A DNA stretch of 38,646 nucleotides from Microcaldota archaeon (GTDB lineage: Archaea > Micrarchaeota > Micrarchaeia > Micrarchaeales > CABMGC01). Shown one piece after another: positions 31,032-38,646 of the stretch. The stretch spans positions 1 through 38,646 of the forward strand of contig JAKATZ010000028.1 in the NCBI GenBank assembly GCA_021827925.1. Reading direction: 5' to 3'. Position 1 is the stretch's first letter. Every line of letters begins with the position of its first letter. The position numbers and the translations under genes were made by a program. A model generated the notes under the pieces. The model ran no database searches. It was not told where the DNA came from and saw nothing but the letters and a program-made list of their open reading frames with translations.

Positions 31032-32507
31032 ATGGTCCAACAGGATAAGGATGTATTGAAGCTGCAGGGCATTCTGCGCGTTCCACTCACCCTAATATTT
31101 TTCATAGCATGCCTTCTGCTTCTTGTACTGCTGAGCATCAGCGGAGGGCTGATTGGCAATTACGCCATACCTCTTGCATTCGTCGCCCTCCTATTCACCG
31201 GGCTCGCCATCTCCTCAATAAACGGCTGGCCCGGAGGCCTCGGCTTCGTAATGCCACGCACCAAGAAGGGCTTGAAGATGCTTGACGGGCTCTCCAAGAA
31301 TAACACGCGGCTGTGGCGTGCAATACCTGAATTCGGTCTGGCGATGGGCTTCGGCATACTCTCCTATTTCCTTTTCAAAGGTTACGTCAGCAAGAAGGCA
31401 GTATTTGCAGGAGTCGCCGCCATACTCTTCATGCAGCTTATCGCGTTGCAGTACCAATACGCGGTGATGGGCCTTTTCAACCAGCAGATAATAGCAAAGA
31501 CTGAAGCCAGCGGGGCGGCAGTGGCTGGCAGCAACTACTACTATTACCTGGCAATTGCTCTTCTTGCCGTTTCTGTTATCGGAGGGTTCTCAGTCTTCCT
31601 CATAGGCACGCTGCTCGTATCTGCTCTTGGAACAGTGTACGGCATCATAGCATTTCTGCTGCTGCCTCACGGAGCCGCAGGCGCAAGCCTTCCTCCTCCA
31701 GGCGCAGTGCCTCTGATATTCGGGTTCATAGGCATTCCATGGTACCTCGCGCTGGCATTCCTTGCGGCGATATCCGTGGCTGTTGTAGTCCACGAGTTTC
31801 TGCACGGCATAGTCGCCAGGACAAACAGGATAAAGAACAATTACATAGGCGCCCTGTTATTCGGCATAATACCATTCGGCGCTTTTGTAGATATAGACGA
31901 GAAGAGGATACGAAAGACGGGCAAGGAAGTCCAAGACAGGGTGTCAGTGGCCGGCGTGGCCTCAAACTTCATACTTGCCATAATCTCATTTGCACTGATG
32001 ATCCCTGTGATGTATTACCTACTGCCCGTTCTCTTCGCAAGCCACGTAGTGATAGCGGCCACTGTTCCTGGCTCTCCCGCTTACAATGCCATAGCTCCAG
32101 GCTCCGTTCTGGTGAGCTGGAACGGGCATCCGATATCAAACATAAGCTCGCTTGAATCTGTGGCTTCCGCAGACAAGCCAGGGTCGATAGTGAACGTTGT
32201 GACGAGCAACGGCTCTTATTCCCTTACCGCAAACGGCACCGGAAAGATAGGCGTTTTCCTCTCTGAGAAATCCCTTCCTAAGGTTCCAGGCCCATTGCCG
32301 GACCTTGCCAGCTTCTTATACGCCCTCTTCGCATTCTCATTCCTGATCAACTTCTACCTTGCAATATTCAATCTGCTCCCTCTTCCAATGCTTGATGGAT
32401 GGCGTATATACAAGAACATGATGGGAAAGAAGAAGCTCAATGCGCTTGCCATACTCTCAGTGGTACTTTTCCTTCTGTTGCTCCTTCCTTGGGCATGGAA
32501 TCTGTGA
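31032..32507 (+). CDS. Site-2 protease family intramembrane metalloprotease (M50)
   Basis: A membrane zinc protease of 491 residues. About five helices precede the catalytic helix, which holds VVVHEFLHGIVAR (HExxH). The third zinc ligand lies in LLPLPMLDGWRIY. Between them is a PDZ-like domain (VPGSPAYNAIAPGSVLVSWNGHPIS, about residues 345-415). Such proteases cut within transmembrane segments to release regulators or clear signal peptides. ATG 31032 follows GAGG and opens just before the first helix; the longer reading from 30936 covers the promoter (TTTATAT at about 30990). The substrate is unknown. The neighbouring single-helix surface protein is a possible one. Confidence 0.85.
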   Translation: MVQQDKDVLKLQGILRVPLTLIFFIACLLLLVLLSISGGLIGNYAIPLAFVALLFTGLAISSINGWPGGLGFVMPRTKKGLKMLDGLSKNNTRLWRAIPEFGLAMGFGILSYFLFKGYVSKKAVFAGVAAILFMQLIALQYQYAVMGLFNQQIIAKTEASGAAVAGSNYYYYLAIALLAVSVIGGFSVFLIGTLLVSALGTVYGIIAFLLLPHGAAGASLPPPGAVPLIFGFIGIPWYLALAFLAAISVAVVVHEFLHGIVARTNRIKNNYIGALLFGIIPFGAFVDIDEKRIRKTGKEVQDRVSVAGVASNFILAIISFALMIPVMYYLLPVLFASHVVIAATVPGSPAYNAIAPGSVLVSWNGHPISNISSLESVASADKPGSIVNVVTSNGSYSLTANGTGKIGVFLSEKSLPKVPGPLPDLASFLYALFAFSFLINFYLAIFNLLPLPMLDGWRIYKNMMGKKKLNALAILSVVLFLLLLLPWAWNL

Positions 32508-32513
32508 TTCACG

Positions 32514-32545
32514 CACCGCCGTGCAGAAAAGCTTTTAAACGGCGC
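32514..32545 (+). terminator. Possible stem-loop after the protease gene
   Basis: CGCCGT at about 32517-32522 pairs with ACGGCG at about 32538-32543. The loop contains the palindrome AAAAGCTTTT. It lies 10 bases after the protease stop. No long T run follows, so a termination role is only a suggestion. Confidence 0.25.
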
Positions 32546-32560
32546 GCCAACAAACTGAAA

Positions 32561-32570
32561 TAAATATAAA
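32561..32570 (+). promoter_or_regulatory. TATA box for the surface-protein gene
   Basis: TAAATATAAA is centred 27 bases before the ATG at 32593, consistent with a leaderless transcript. Confidence 0.55.
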
Positions 32571-32592
32571 TGATGAGGAGTAAAACGGTCTC

Positions 32593-34386
32593 ATGGATGC
32601 GAAAAACGTAGGGTATATTCTTGCAGGCGTCCTGATTGGCGCCATCATTGTCTTCATGCTTGTCAGTCCGGCATCATTTTTCAAGGGAGGTGGCTCATCG
32701 AAGTTTCTTGCGGAGCTGCCGCTGAACAGATCAGTCGCGGCAGGCCAGATTTATGGCAGTATCAGCGCAGCTTCGGCTCAACCTTCTCTCAATGTCACCT
32801 ATTCCGGATATATCAAAAGCTCCGACAGTTCCGGAGATATCATTACCACTACCCTGATGAACGCAAGCGCAGCGCTGGTAAGGTACGAGAACTCATCAAT
32901 GGTGCTTTTTTCAGTACTGGTGCCGCAGTCGTCGGCATACTCTACGTCACCTGCTTATCAGTCCTCCTACACCGAGGTAAGTAGCGAAATCGTGTACAAC
33001 GGAAGCTCAAGATTCTTCTGTAGCCCTCAGCTCAATGCCTTGGGTTACCCTCAAAACAGCACCTACCCTTGCATAACCCAGGAAGAGTACGGCATACTGC
33101 TGAATACGACCTACAACAACACCGTAGATTCCTTCGCCCTACTGCAGGGCAAGAATATCAGCGTGACAATAAGATCCGCAAAGACGTATGATTACGGCAA
33201 TTACTCCTGCATACTGCTAAATGGCACATTCTCAGGCATCGCTCCAGCCAGTTACGTACAGTATCTGGATCCGAGTTATTATGGCAACGGCGAATCCCCT
33301 CCGGAAATGTCCGGCACATTCGGCACCTGCCTCTCCAAAAGCTATCTCGTGCCATTGTACCTTAACGTCAATGCAAGAATTACCTACGCTGGTCCTTCCG
33401 GATTCTCTTCTTCCGGAGCAGCTGATGTTTACCTTCATCTAAATGAAAGTTCGATAGGCAGCGCTTACACTGCAGAATCTACCTCTCTTCCGGGAACGGT
33501 GATGAACCTTAGCGATATCCTGGTGGGATACTGCTCCTCCCCCTACTATTACACGACGTGGCTCAGCCAGTCGCTATCCTGTTTTTCAAGCGCGCTTGTA
33601 ATGAACGCAACGGGATTTCTTGCTCTGAACGCGACAAACTCCGGAGCATCATCCAGTCAGGGTAATGTTGATCTGCTCGGCCTTGCATGCATTCCGTATA
33701 CCTTTGGGCAGTACAACACACTGTTGCCTTCGAATTTTAAGCAGCCTTCTCCTGCCAGCTTTACTCCTGTGAACATAAGCGTAAGCCTATCTCCCTATTA
33801 CTATAACGGCACGCCTATAGTCTTCCAGTGCCCCATCAGCAGTCGGAAACTCGGCAGCGAGTTCAATGGATCTCTGTGGGCCTACTACAAATATGGGAAT
33901 TCAACATCTGTTGCAGAGCTCGGTACCGTAAATGCCTACCTCACCACGCGAAACCCCGTTGGGGAGAATATGAACACCGGAGAGGTAACGCAGCTTCCTA
34001 AAAAACTACCGCAGGATCAGGAAATAACCCTCTCTACTCTAGCCAACCCTGGCTATTCAGCATCAAGCAACATTTACCTTTTTGTCGATACGTATCCTGG
34101 CAGTTTTATCAATGGCCAGTTCTACAACGCTTCCTCAGTCTCAGGATACCTGAGTTCCTTCTCGTACTATTCCAATTTTGAAGGAAGGCACGTGGTTTAC
34201 ATTGCAATAGAGCCATACGTTGGTTTTGGCACAGGACAGTACTATGCGCCATACAATTACAGCGGGGATGTGTATCTTGGTAATGCTGCAACTCCTTTCA
34301 GCGGGATCAATGCCACGCGCATGCTCCGGCTCATAATAATCAACGGCACAGTGACAAATTCATCGACAGTGCCGATACCCGGATGA
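32593..34386 (+). CDS. Large secreted or membrane-anchored surface protein
   Basis: A 597-residue protein with one N-terminal hydrophobic helix (GYILAGVLIGAIIVFMLV) acting as signal anchor. The rest is extracellular in character: very rich in Ser, Tyr, Thr, Asn and Gly, with many N-x-S/T glycosylation sites. Cysteines occur singly and could form disulfides (FFCSPQLN, YPCITQ, FGTCLSK, GYCSSPYY, FQCPIS). I see no catalytic motif and no family I can name. It may be an S-layer-associated or cell-surface protein. It starts 85 bases after the site-2 protease gene and has its own promoter. Confidence 0.65.
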   Translation: MDAKNVGYILAGVLIGAIIVFMLVSPASFFKGGGSSKFLAELPLNRSVAAGQIYGSISAASAQPSLNVTYSGYIKSSDSSGDIITTTLMNASAALVRYENSSMVLFSVLVPQSSAYSTSPAYQSSYTEVSSEIVYNGSSRFFCSPQLNALGYPQNSTYPCITQEEYGILLNTTYNNTVDSFALLQGKNISVTIRSAKTYDYGNYSCILLNGTFSGIAPASYVQYLDPSYYGNGESPPEMSGTFGTCLSKSYLVPLYLNVNARITYAGPSGFSSSGAADVYLHLNESSIGSAYTAESTSLPGTVMNLSDILVGYCSSPYYYTTWLSQSLSCFSSALVMNATGFLALNATNSGASSSQGNVDLLGLACIPYTFGQYNTLLPSNFKQPSPASFTPVNISVSLSPYYYNGTPIVFQCPISSRKLGSEFNGSLWAYYKYGNSTSVAELGTVNAYLTTRNPVGENMNTGEVTQLPKKLPQDQEITLSTLANPGYSASSNIYLFVDTYPGSFINGQFYNASSVSGYLSSFSYYSNFEGRHVVYIAIEPYVGFGTGQYYAPYNYSGDVYLGNAATPFSGINATRMLRLIIINGTVTNSSTVPIPG

Positions 34387-34428
34387 TAAAAAGCGCGTTA
34401 GAGGTTTTCTTTCCTAAGCATATGTCCT

Positions 34429-34944
34429 TTACCATGGCACCTTCTTTATTTTTGCCTTGTACGCCGCCATGTTGGTTGCCTTGTGCAGCACTCCAGTGAG
34501 TACGAATATGAAGAGCAGGCCATACACGTTAGGCATGATTCCAAGCGGCGCAGCGAACAGCAGCGCCATGACTAGGAAAAGGTACTGATCAAGTACGAGG
34601 CTCTTCGCGCCCTCCTTCCTTCCTAGCCTCCTTTTAATGAAGCTACCGGTAATATCTCCGGCGTGCGTCCCAAGGCTGAGCATTATCCCTACCGCAAGCA
34701 TGTAACCAAGAAAGAACGATTCAATATAAGCGACAAGGAATCCAGCAAGCAGCCCTGCGACTGTTCCCTTTATTGTCTTATGGCTTCCGAGTATCGGCTT
34801 TCTGCGCAATTTCCTGCCCATATCCAGGGGAGCGCCACCGCCGAATATTACCGGCGCCCCGTTTGCGACATACGCCGGAAGTATGTAAACTATCGGAAAT
34901 ACTATTACCGTGTAAATGTCAATGCCCAACGGAACTACCCTCAC
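34429..34944 (-). CDS. carS: CDP-archaeol synthase
   Basis: A membrane enzyme of 171 residues that transfers CMP from CTP to digeranylgeranylglyceryl phosphate, forming CDP-archaeol for archaeal phospholipids. PAYVANGAPVIFGGGAPLDMG, ILGSHKTIKGTVAG and the CDP-alcohol-type block GDITGSFIKRRLGRKEGA followed by LDQYLFLV are hallmarks. About five hydrophobic helices are present. The ATG overlaps the alaS stop (ATGA at 34941-34944), so it is translated behind alaS. The gene alone shows that the host makes archaeal lipids. Confidence 0.92.
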   Translation of the reverse strand: MRVVPLGIDIYTVIVFPIVYILPAYVANGAPVIFGGGAPLDMGRKLRRKPILGSHKTIKGTVAGLLAGFLVAYIESFFLGYMLAVGIMLSLGTHAGDITGSFIKRRLGRKEGAKSLVLDQYLFLVMALLFAAPLGIMPNVYGLLFIFVLTGVLHKATNMAAYKAKIKKVPW

Positions 34945-37628
34945 TTCATCAGAATGCCTTCGGCTGCTTTTTCCGATCCGCCGCCCCTGAACCTTTCCCC
35001 GAAAGCTTTCCTTACAAACGCTATCGCGCTGACTCCGGACTCTTCGCCGCTTATGCAGACTAGCTCTCCCTTTTTGTTATGCGCAATCACCACGATCCCC
35101 TTTCGCAGTCCGACTGCTTCAGCAACCGCCTTCCTCAGCACATCGCGCGGCTGATCTACCTCAATTATCTCCTCTTTTCTGCCTGCTCCTTTCAGACGTG
35201 CGGCTATCTCAGATCCCACCGAAACGGCAATAGCCTCTTTCATTCTCGATTGCTCTTTTAATGTGTTTCCATAATCTTCCCTTAGCCTGGCTACCTTTTC
35301 GGATAGTCCAAGCTTCTCTGTATTCATGCTTTTTGCAATGTTCGCCAGCTCCCCGTCTTCCCTTCTGAAATAATCAAGCGCAGCCCTCCCGGCAGTAAAC
35401 TCTATCCTGTCAACTCCATCATGTATTCTTTGGGTATCTATTATCTTGACAATGCCTATCAGGCTCTCTCTTCCTGCTACATGCGTGCCGCCGCAAGCCT
35501 CAGCATCGATAAGGTTGCCATCAAGGTCCCTGATAACCACCATCCTCATCCTTTTAGCCGGAACTCCGTGACCTTGGTAAATCGAGAATCCGAATTCGCT
35601 CTCTGCCTTCCCTCTTTCCATAATCTCCACATTCACCTTTATCCCGTTGAGCACGGCTCTGTTTACGAATTCCTCCAGTTTATCTACATCCGAATCGCTC
35701 AATTTCTCGTAGTGCGCAATGTCTATGTGTGCCTTGCTATACTGCTTTCTTGTTCCTTCCTGCCAGGCGTGCCTGCCTATAATGCTCCTTGCCGCCGCGC
35801 TCATAAGGTGTGTGGCTGTGTGGTGCGCCATCAGCCTCTCTCTCCTATCCACGTCCACCCTGCATTCCACCTCAGCGCCTTTCCTAATGCCTTTAGCCTC
35901 CACTTCCTCAAGAATGTGCACTATCACGTCACCTACCTTCTGCACGTCGGCCACCCTGTTTCCACCTATCGTGCCATGGTCGGCCTCCTGTCCTCCTCCC
36001 TCCGGATAAAATGGTGTCTTATCCAGTACAATGTACTTCCCTGCAGACTGGAGGACCTTCGATCTCGATTCTGTGGCAAGCCTGTAATAAAGCTGCTCAG
36101 TGGCGCGGATCTCCCTATCTATTTCTATGCCAAGCCTTGGTCCTTTTGCCTTCGCAATGAAATCCCCCTTTATTATTTCATCATAGGCGCCCTCCTTCAC
36201 AGCTATCATGACTCCCTTTTTCTCCGCAACAGACGCTATGAACTCCGGGGTGATTCCGTTGCTTTCGTAGAGTGTCCTTATCTCCTCGCGCCCTATCTCC
36301 CTCTTCTTAGCTATTATCGATTCTATCATGCGCTCTGCATTATGCCTCGTTCTTGAATATCTGCCCTTCTCAACTTCCATTATCTTAGCGAATGTCCCCA
36401 TGTTCTCTGCAAGCTCCGGGAAGATGCCCCTCAGTTCTTCGGCCTCTATCTCTGCGAGCTCCAGAAGCCCGACGCCTATCCCGTACTCCTCCTCAAATCC
36501 GAGCGCTCTCCTGAGTATGACCCTGAGATTGTATCCTCCCCCTATGTTTGAAGGCAGCGCCCCGTCAGCAATGGCGAAGAGTAGTGTCCTTGCATGGTCA
36601 AGCATTGCATAGAACGCCTGCGCCGGCTTTATCTTCTCCCTGTACTCCTTTTCGGATATGCCTGCCTTTCTGAGAATCTCGGATTCCTTCTCAGCGCCTC
36701 CCCCTTTCTCAGTGACATCGAGTTCACCCGCAAGCCCAGCGAACTTCCTAAACGCGGAGCGGTCCCGCTCGAATCCCAGCCTTCCGTCAAGCTTTCTAAT
36801 CACTTCGTGGAATACTGCTTCGTATAGGTTGTCGAATCCAGTGTAGAACCATATTAGCCTCTCAAATCCCCAGCCAACGTCAACGACCTTCGCATCGAGT
36901 TCTTTTACCTTCCCGTTCATGCTCTCGAATTGTGTGAATACGCTGTTGACAAGTTCCAATCCGTTTGAAAAGCTCTCAAGGCAAGGTCCGAACTCTGAGA
37001 AGTCACCCATGGCCCATACGTCCTCATTGTAAACCAGATCTTCCTTCCTGACACCCAAAACCTTTGTCAGGAACTTGTAGTTCAGCTCAATGGTCATGTC
37101 TCTCCAGTATCCTTCCTTCGGATAGTTGAAAGAATGTTGACCCGCCATCATAAAGCTTGTCAGATGCCTGCCTGTAACGCCTACGTTCTCAACATCGCTG
37201 AATCTGAGACATATCTGCGGGACTATGAGCGGATTGACATTGTACTCAAAGTTCATAGCGCCGTTCTCGATCCTCTGAAAATCCTGTATGCTGGCTATGG
37301 TGAAGTATAAGTCCTGGCGCCACCTACTTACAACAGGATATCTCTCTATCTCCTCGTGCCCATTCTTCCGGAAGAAATCGGAGAACTTCCCCCAGAATTC
37401 CTTGTATCCAACTGTCCTCGGCTTCTCCCTGAAAAACGTATACGGTGTATGCGATGGGTCATCGCAAGTATCCTTCTCCCCTATGCTCCAGAAGTTTTTC
37501 CTGCATATCCTGCATTCCTTGCGCACGAACCCCTCATCCTCGAAAAGCCTGACGGAGAAATACCTCTCGTAGTCTTTTGAAAATTCCTTCCTTAAGGATT
37601 CCTTATCAAGGGTTCTGAAATCCAGCAT
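34941..37628 (-). CDS. alaS: Alanyl-tRNA synthetase, archaeal type
   Basis: AlaRS of 895 residues. It has the archaeal N-terminal extension with cysteines (KECRICRKNFWS, DTCDDPSHTPYTFF) before the class II core, the tRNA-binding helical domain, the editing domain with HHTATHLM and EACGGTHVAG zinc ligands, and a C-Ala domain ending the protein. The start matches the family (LDFRTLDKESLRKEFSKDY). It follows the EXO5-like gene with no gap and overlaps carS by 4 bases. The three form one - strand operon. Confidence 0.96.
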   Translation of the reverse strand: MLDFRTLDKESLRKEFSKDYERYFSVRLFEDEGFVRKECRICRKNFWSIGEKDTCDDPSHTPYTFFREKPRTVGYKEFWGKFSDFFRKNGHEEIERYPVVSRWRQDLYFTIASIQDFQRIENGAMNFEYNVNPLIVPQICLRFSDVENVGVTGRHLTSFMMAGQHSFNYPKEGYWRDMTIELNYKFLTKVLGVRKEDLVYNEDVWAMGDFSEFGPCLESFSNGLELVNSVFTQFESMNGKVKELDAKVVDVGWGFERLIWFYTGFDNLYEAVFHEVIRKLDGRLGFERDRSAFRKFAGLAGELDVTEKGGGAEKESEILRKAGISEKEYREKIKPAQAFYAMLDHARTLLFAIADGALPSNIGGGYNLRVILRRALGFEEEYGIGVGLLELAEIEAEELRGIFPELAENMGTFAKIMEVEKGRYSRTRHNAERMIESIIAKKREIGREEIRTLYESNGITPEFIASVAEKKGVMIAVKEGAYDEIIKGDFIAKAKGPRLGIEIDREIRATEQLYYRLATESRSKVLQSAGKYIVLDKTPFYPEGGGQEADHGTIGGNRVADVQKVGDVIVHILEEVEAKGIRKGAEVECRVDVDRRERLMAHHTATHLMSAAARSIIGRHAWQEGTRKQYSKAHIDIAHYEKLSDSDVDKLEEFVNRAVLNGIKVNVEIMERGKAESEFGFSIYQGHGVPAKRMRMVVIRDLDGNLIDAEACGGTHVAGRESLIGIVKIIDTQRIHDGVDRIEFTAGRAALDYFRREDGELANIAKSMNTEKLGLSEKVARLREDYGNTLKEQSRMKEAIAVSVGSEIAARLKGAGRKEEIIEVDQPRDVLRKAVAEAVGLRKGIVVIAHNKKGELVCISGEESGVSAIAFVRKAFGERFRGGGSEKAAEGILMK

Positions 37629-38555
37629 CTATGCCACCTTGCCCTCCTCTTCCCCGAACCACACTTTGCACTCGTTACCGAAGAACCTGCATCTCTTGCA
37701 CTTCCATCTTTCCTTCATTGGCACGGGTCTTGCATCCCTTTCTCCGTTCCAGTACTTCATGCAGTCCCTGAGCACATCTGTGAGCTGCTTTTCGTCATAC
37801 TGTATGAATATGCTCTTCAGGTGCTCCCTGCTCTTGTTATCAATATAGCGAAGCTCAAGCCTGCTGCTTATCTCCGGAAGTGCATATAACTCCTCGAACA
37901 TCTTTTTATATATTCCCTCAATGCTCATAAGGGAGTCACGGATGCCGATCTCCGCAAGGGCCATCTCAAACTCCTTTGAGAGAGGCATGCTTCCTAGCTT
38001 CCTGGAGCTTGCAAAGTTCTCGTAGTTGTACCTCCTTGAGCGTATGTCGGAAAGCAATTTCCTGTACAGGAAGAGCTGCACTGCGTACGTTCTGGGAACA
38101 TAATCACTCGCATCAGCCTTCTCCGCGTCAACTGCTTTGTCGTCTATTATCGATACGGCGCCTTTCTCAAGCTTCAGCTCGTCTATCTTGCCTGCTATCT
38201 CATACGCATTCACTGAGCCGTAAACCTTGAGTTCCCTGCACACTCCCTTGCTTCGCATCGCAGCAAGATTCACGTAAGCTTCGTAACCCTCCTTGTACAT
38301 TCTGTCCGGATACACCCTGGGCTCTATCTCCAGGCTTACATAAACCCTTTTCTGCATCTCATAATGCGCTGCACTCCCGAAGGCCATCTCAACGGTAGGT
38401 TTCTTGGGATGAAGGTGGGAGAGCTCCATCTGCTTCTCACACCATTCCTGGCCGGAGAGATCGCTTACAGCGATCCTCCTCATGCCGAGCCTCGAGAGCA
38501 CATTCTTCATTTTACCAACGAGCGATAACAGTTCAGACCGCCTACCTATCGTCAT
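37629..38555 (-). CDS. EXO5/Cas4-like PD-(D/E)XK exonuclease with probable iron-sulfur cluster
   Basis: A 308-residue RecB-family nuclease. AVSDLSGQEWCEKQMELS supplies the first cysteine and resembles the EXO5/DEM1 entry motif. FGSAAHYEMQKRV holds the metal-site histidine, EIAGKIDELK and VSIIDDKAVD the PD-(D/E)XK Asp and Asp-x-Lys, and YAVQLFLYRKLL the QxxxY. CKRCRFFGNEC at the C-terminus supplies the remaining cysteines for a 4Fe-4S cluster. Cas4 shares this layout, but there is no CRISPR array or other cas gene here, and the length favours EXO5. It is likely a single-strand exonuclease in DNA repair. The ATG is at 38555, with an AT-rich promoter-like stretch near 38628-38638. Confidence 0.82.
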   Translation of the reverse strand: MTIGRRSELLSLVGKMKNVLSRLGMRRIAVSDLSGQEWCEKQMELSHLHPKKPTVEMAFGSAAHYEMQKRVYVSLEIEPRVYPDRMYKEGYEAYVNLAAMRSKGVCRELKVYGSVNAYEIAGKIDELKLEKGAVSIIDDKAVDAEKADASDYVPRTYAVQLFLYRKLLSDIRSRRYNYENFASSRKLGSMPLSKEFEMALAEIGIRDSLMSIEGIYKKMFEELYALPEISSRLELRYIDNKSREHLKSIFIQYDEKQLTDVLRDCMKYWNGERDARPVPMKERWKCKRCRFFGNECKVWFGEEEGKVA

Positions 38556-38646
38556 CGCAGAAGCTCAGCGATCACCTGTATCATCACCTCTTCTATTTCG
38601 CCATGCAAATTAATAGCCTTATCCTGTGCTTTTAATTAAGATCGGA

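Noticed and set aside
35421-36356. 311-codon + strand ORF inside alaS
   Set aside because: It is fully antisense to a clearly conserved AlaRS and has a composition typical of a shadow frame.
37629-38555. Cas4 of a CRISPR-Cas system
   Set aside because: No repeat array or other cas gene is in the window, and the WCEKQ entry motif and length fit EXO5 better.
38556-38610. Short - strand upstream ORF (TTG start, about 18 codons) before the EXO5-like gene
   Set aside because: No recognisable start signal or conservation evidence; its overlap with the next ATG could be chance.
1-38646. tRNA, rRNA and CRISPR arrays
   Set aside because: I scanned the intergenic stretches by eye and saw no cloverleaf-like segment, rRNA-like sequence or regularly spaced repeat.

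Overview
The window is a gene-dense archaeal chromosome segment. The archaeal signs are eukaryote-like information genes (primase large subunit, RPA-type OB-fold protein, FEN1, MBF1, EXO5-like nuclease, AK6/Fap7-type kinase), an archaeal-lipid enzyme (CDP-archaeol synthase), archaeal-type AlaRS, and TATA boxes about 25 bases upstream of many start codons. Very small proteins, surface proteins of no obvious family, bacterial-looking translation genes and a bare 11-subunit complex I suggest a DPANN lineage such as Micrarchaeota (ARMAN group). That placement is inference.

Layout. 1-3021: end of an unidentified gene, an AK6-like kinase with an unknown partner, primase large subunit plus a small zinc finger, and a HxlR-family regulator. 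3022-6170: a divergent promoter with a perfect palindrome, then the anaerobic ribonucleotide reductase operon, in which the glycyl-radical tail of NrdD lies in a separate small ORF before the activase NrdG. 6171-8715: an NRAMP-like transporter, a roughly 300-base stretch with a possible leaderless 22-codon ORF and two palindromes, a membrane/surface protein, and a small conserved-looking protein. 8849-17993: complex I genes nuoA-B-C-D-H-I-J-K-L-N on the + strand with nuoM facing them on the - strand. There are no nuoE, nuoF or nuoG genes.

18062-18847 encodes an RPA-like protein. 18867-27930 is a long - strand cluster: an asparaginase/GatD-like protein, GatC, GatA, GatB, a bacterial-type AspRS, AsnRS and two related beta-carbonic-anhydrase-like proteins. 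The AspRS carries a histidine that I associate with non-discriminating enzymes, so AspRS plus GatCAB may make Asn on tRNA, with AsnRS and an asparaginase alongside. 28226-29246 holds an Lrp/AsnC regulator and a transglutaminase-like protein. 29252-30915 (- strand) holds MBF1, FEN1 (apparently starting at CTG behind a strong Shine-Dalgarno) and a 38-residue basic protein. 31032-34386 holds a site-2 protease and a large secreted surface protein. 34429-38555 (- strand) holds an EXO5/Cas4-like nuclease, AlaRS and CDP-archaeol synthase.

No rRNA, tRNA, CRISPR array, transposase or integrase was seen. The best candidates for something undescribed are the detached glycyl-radical domain, the AspRS/AsnRS/GatCAB/asparaginase cluster, and the pair of carbonic-anhydrase-like proteins sharing an unfamiliar C-terminal domain.
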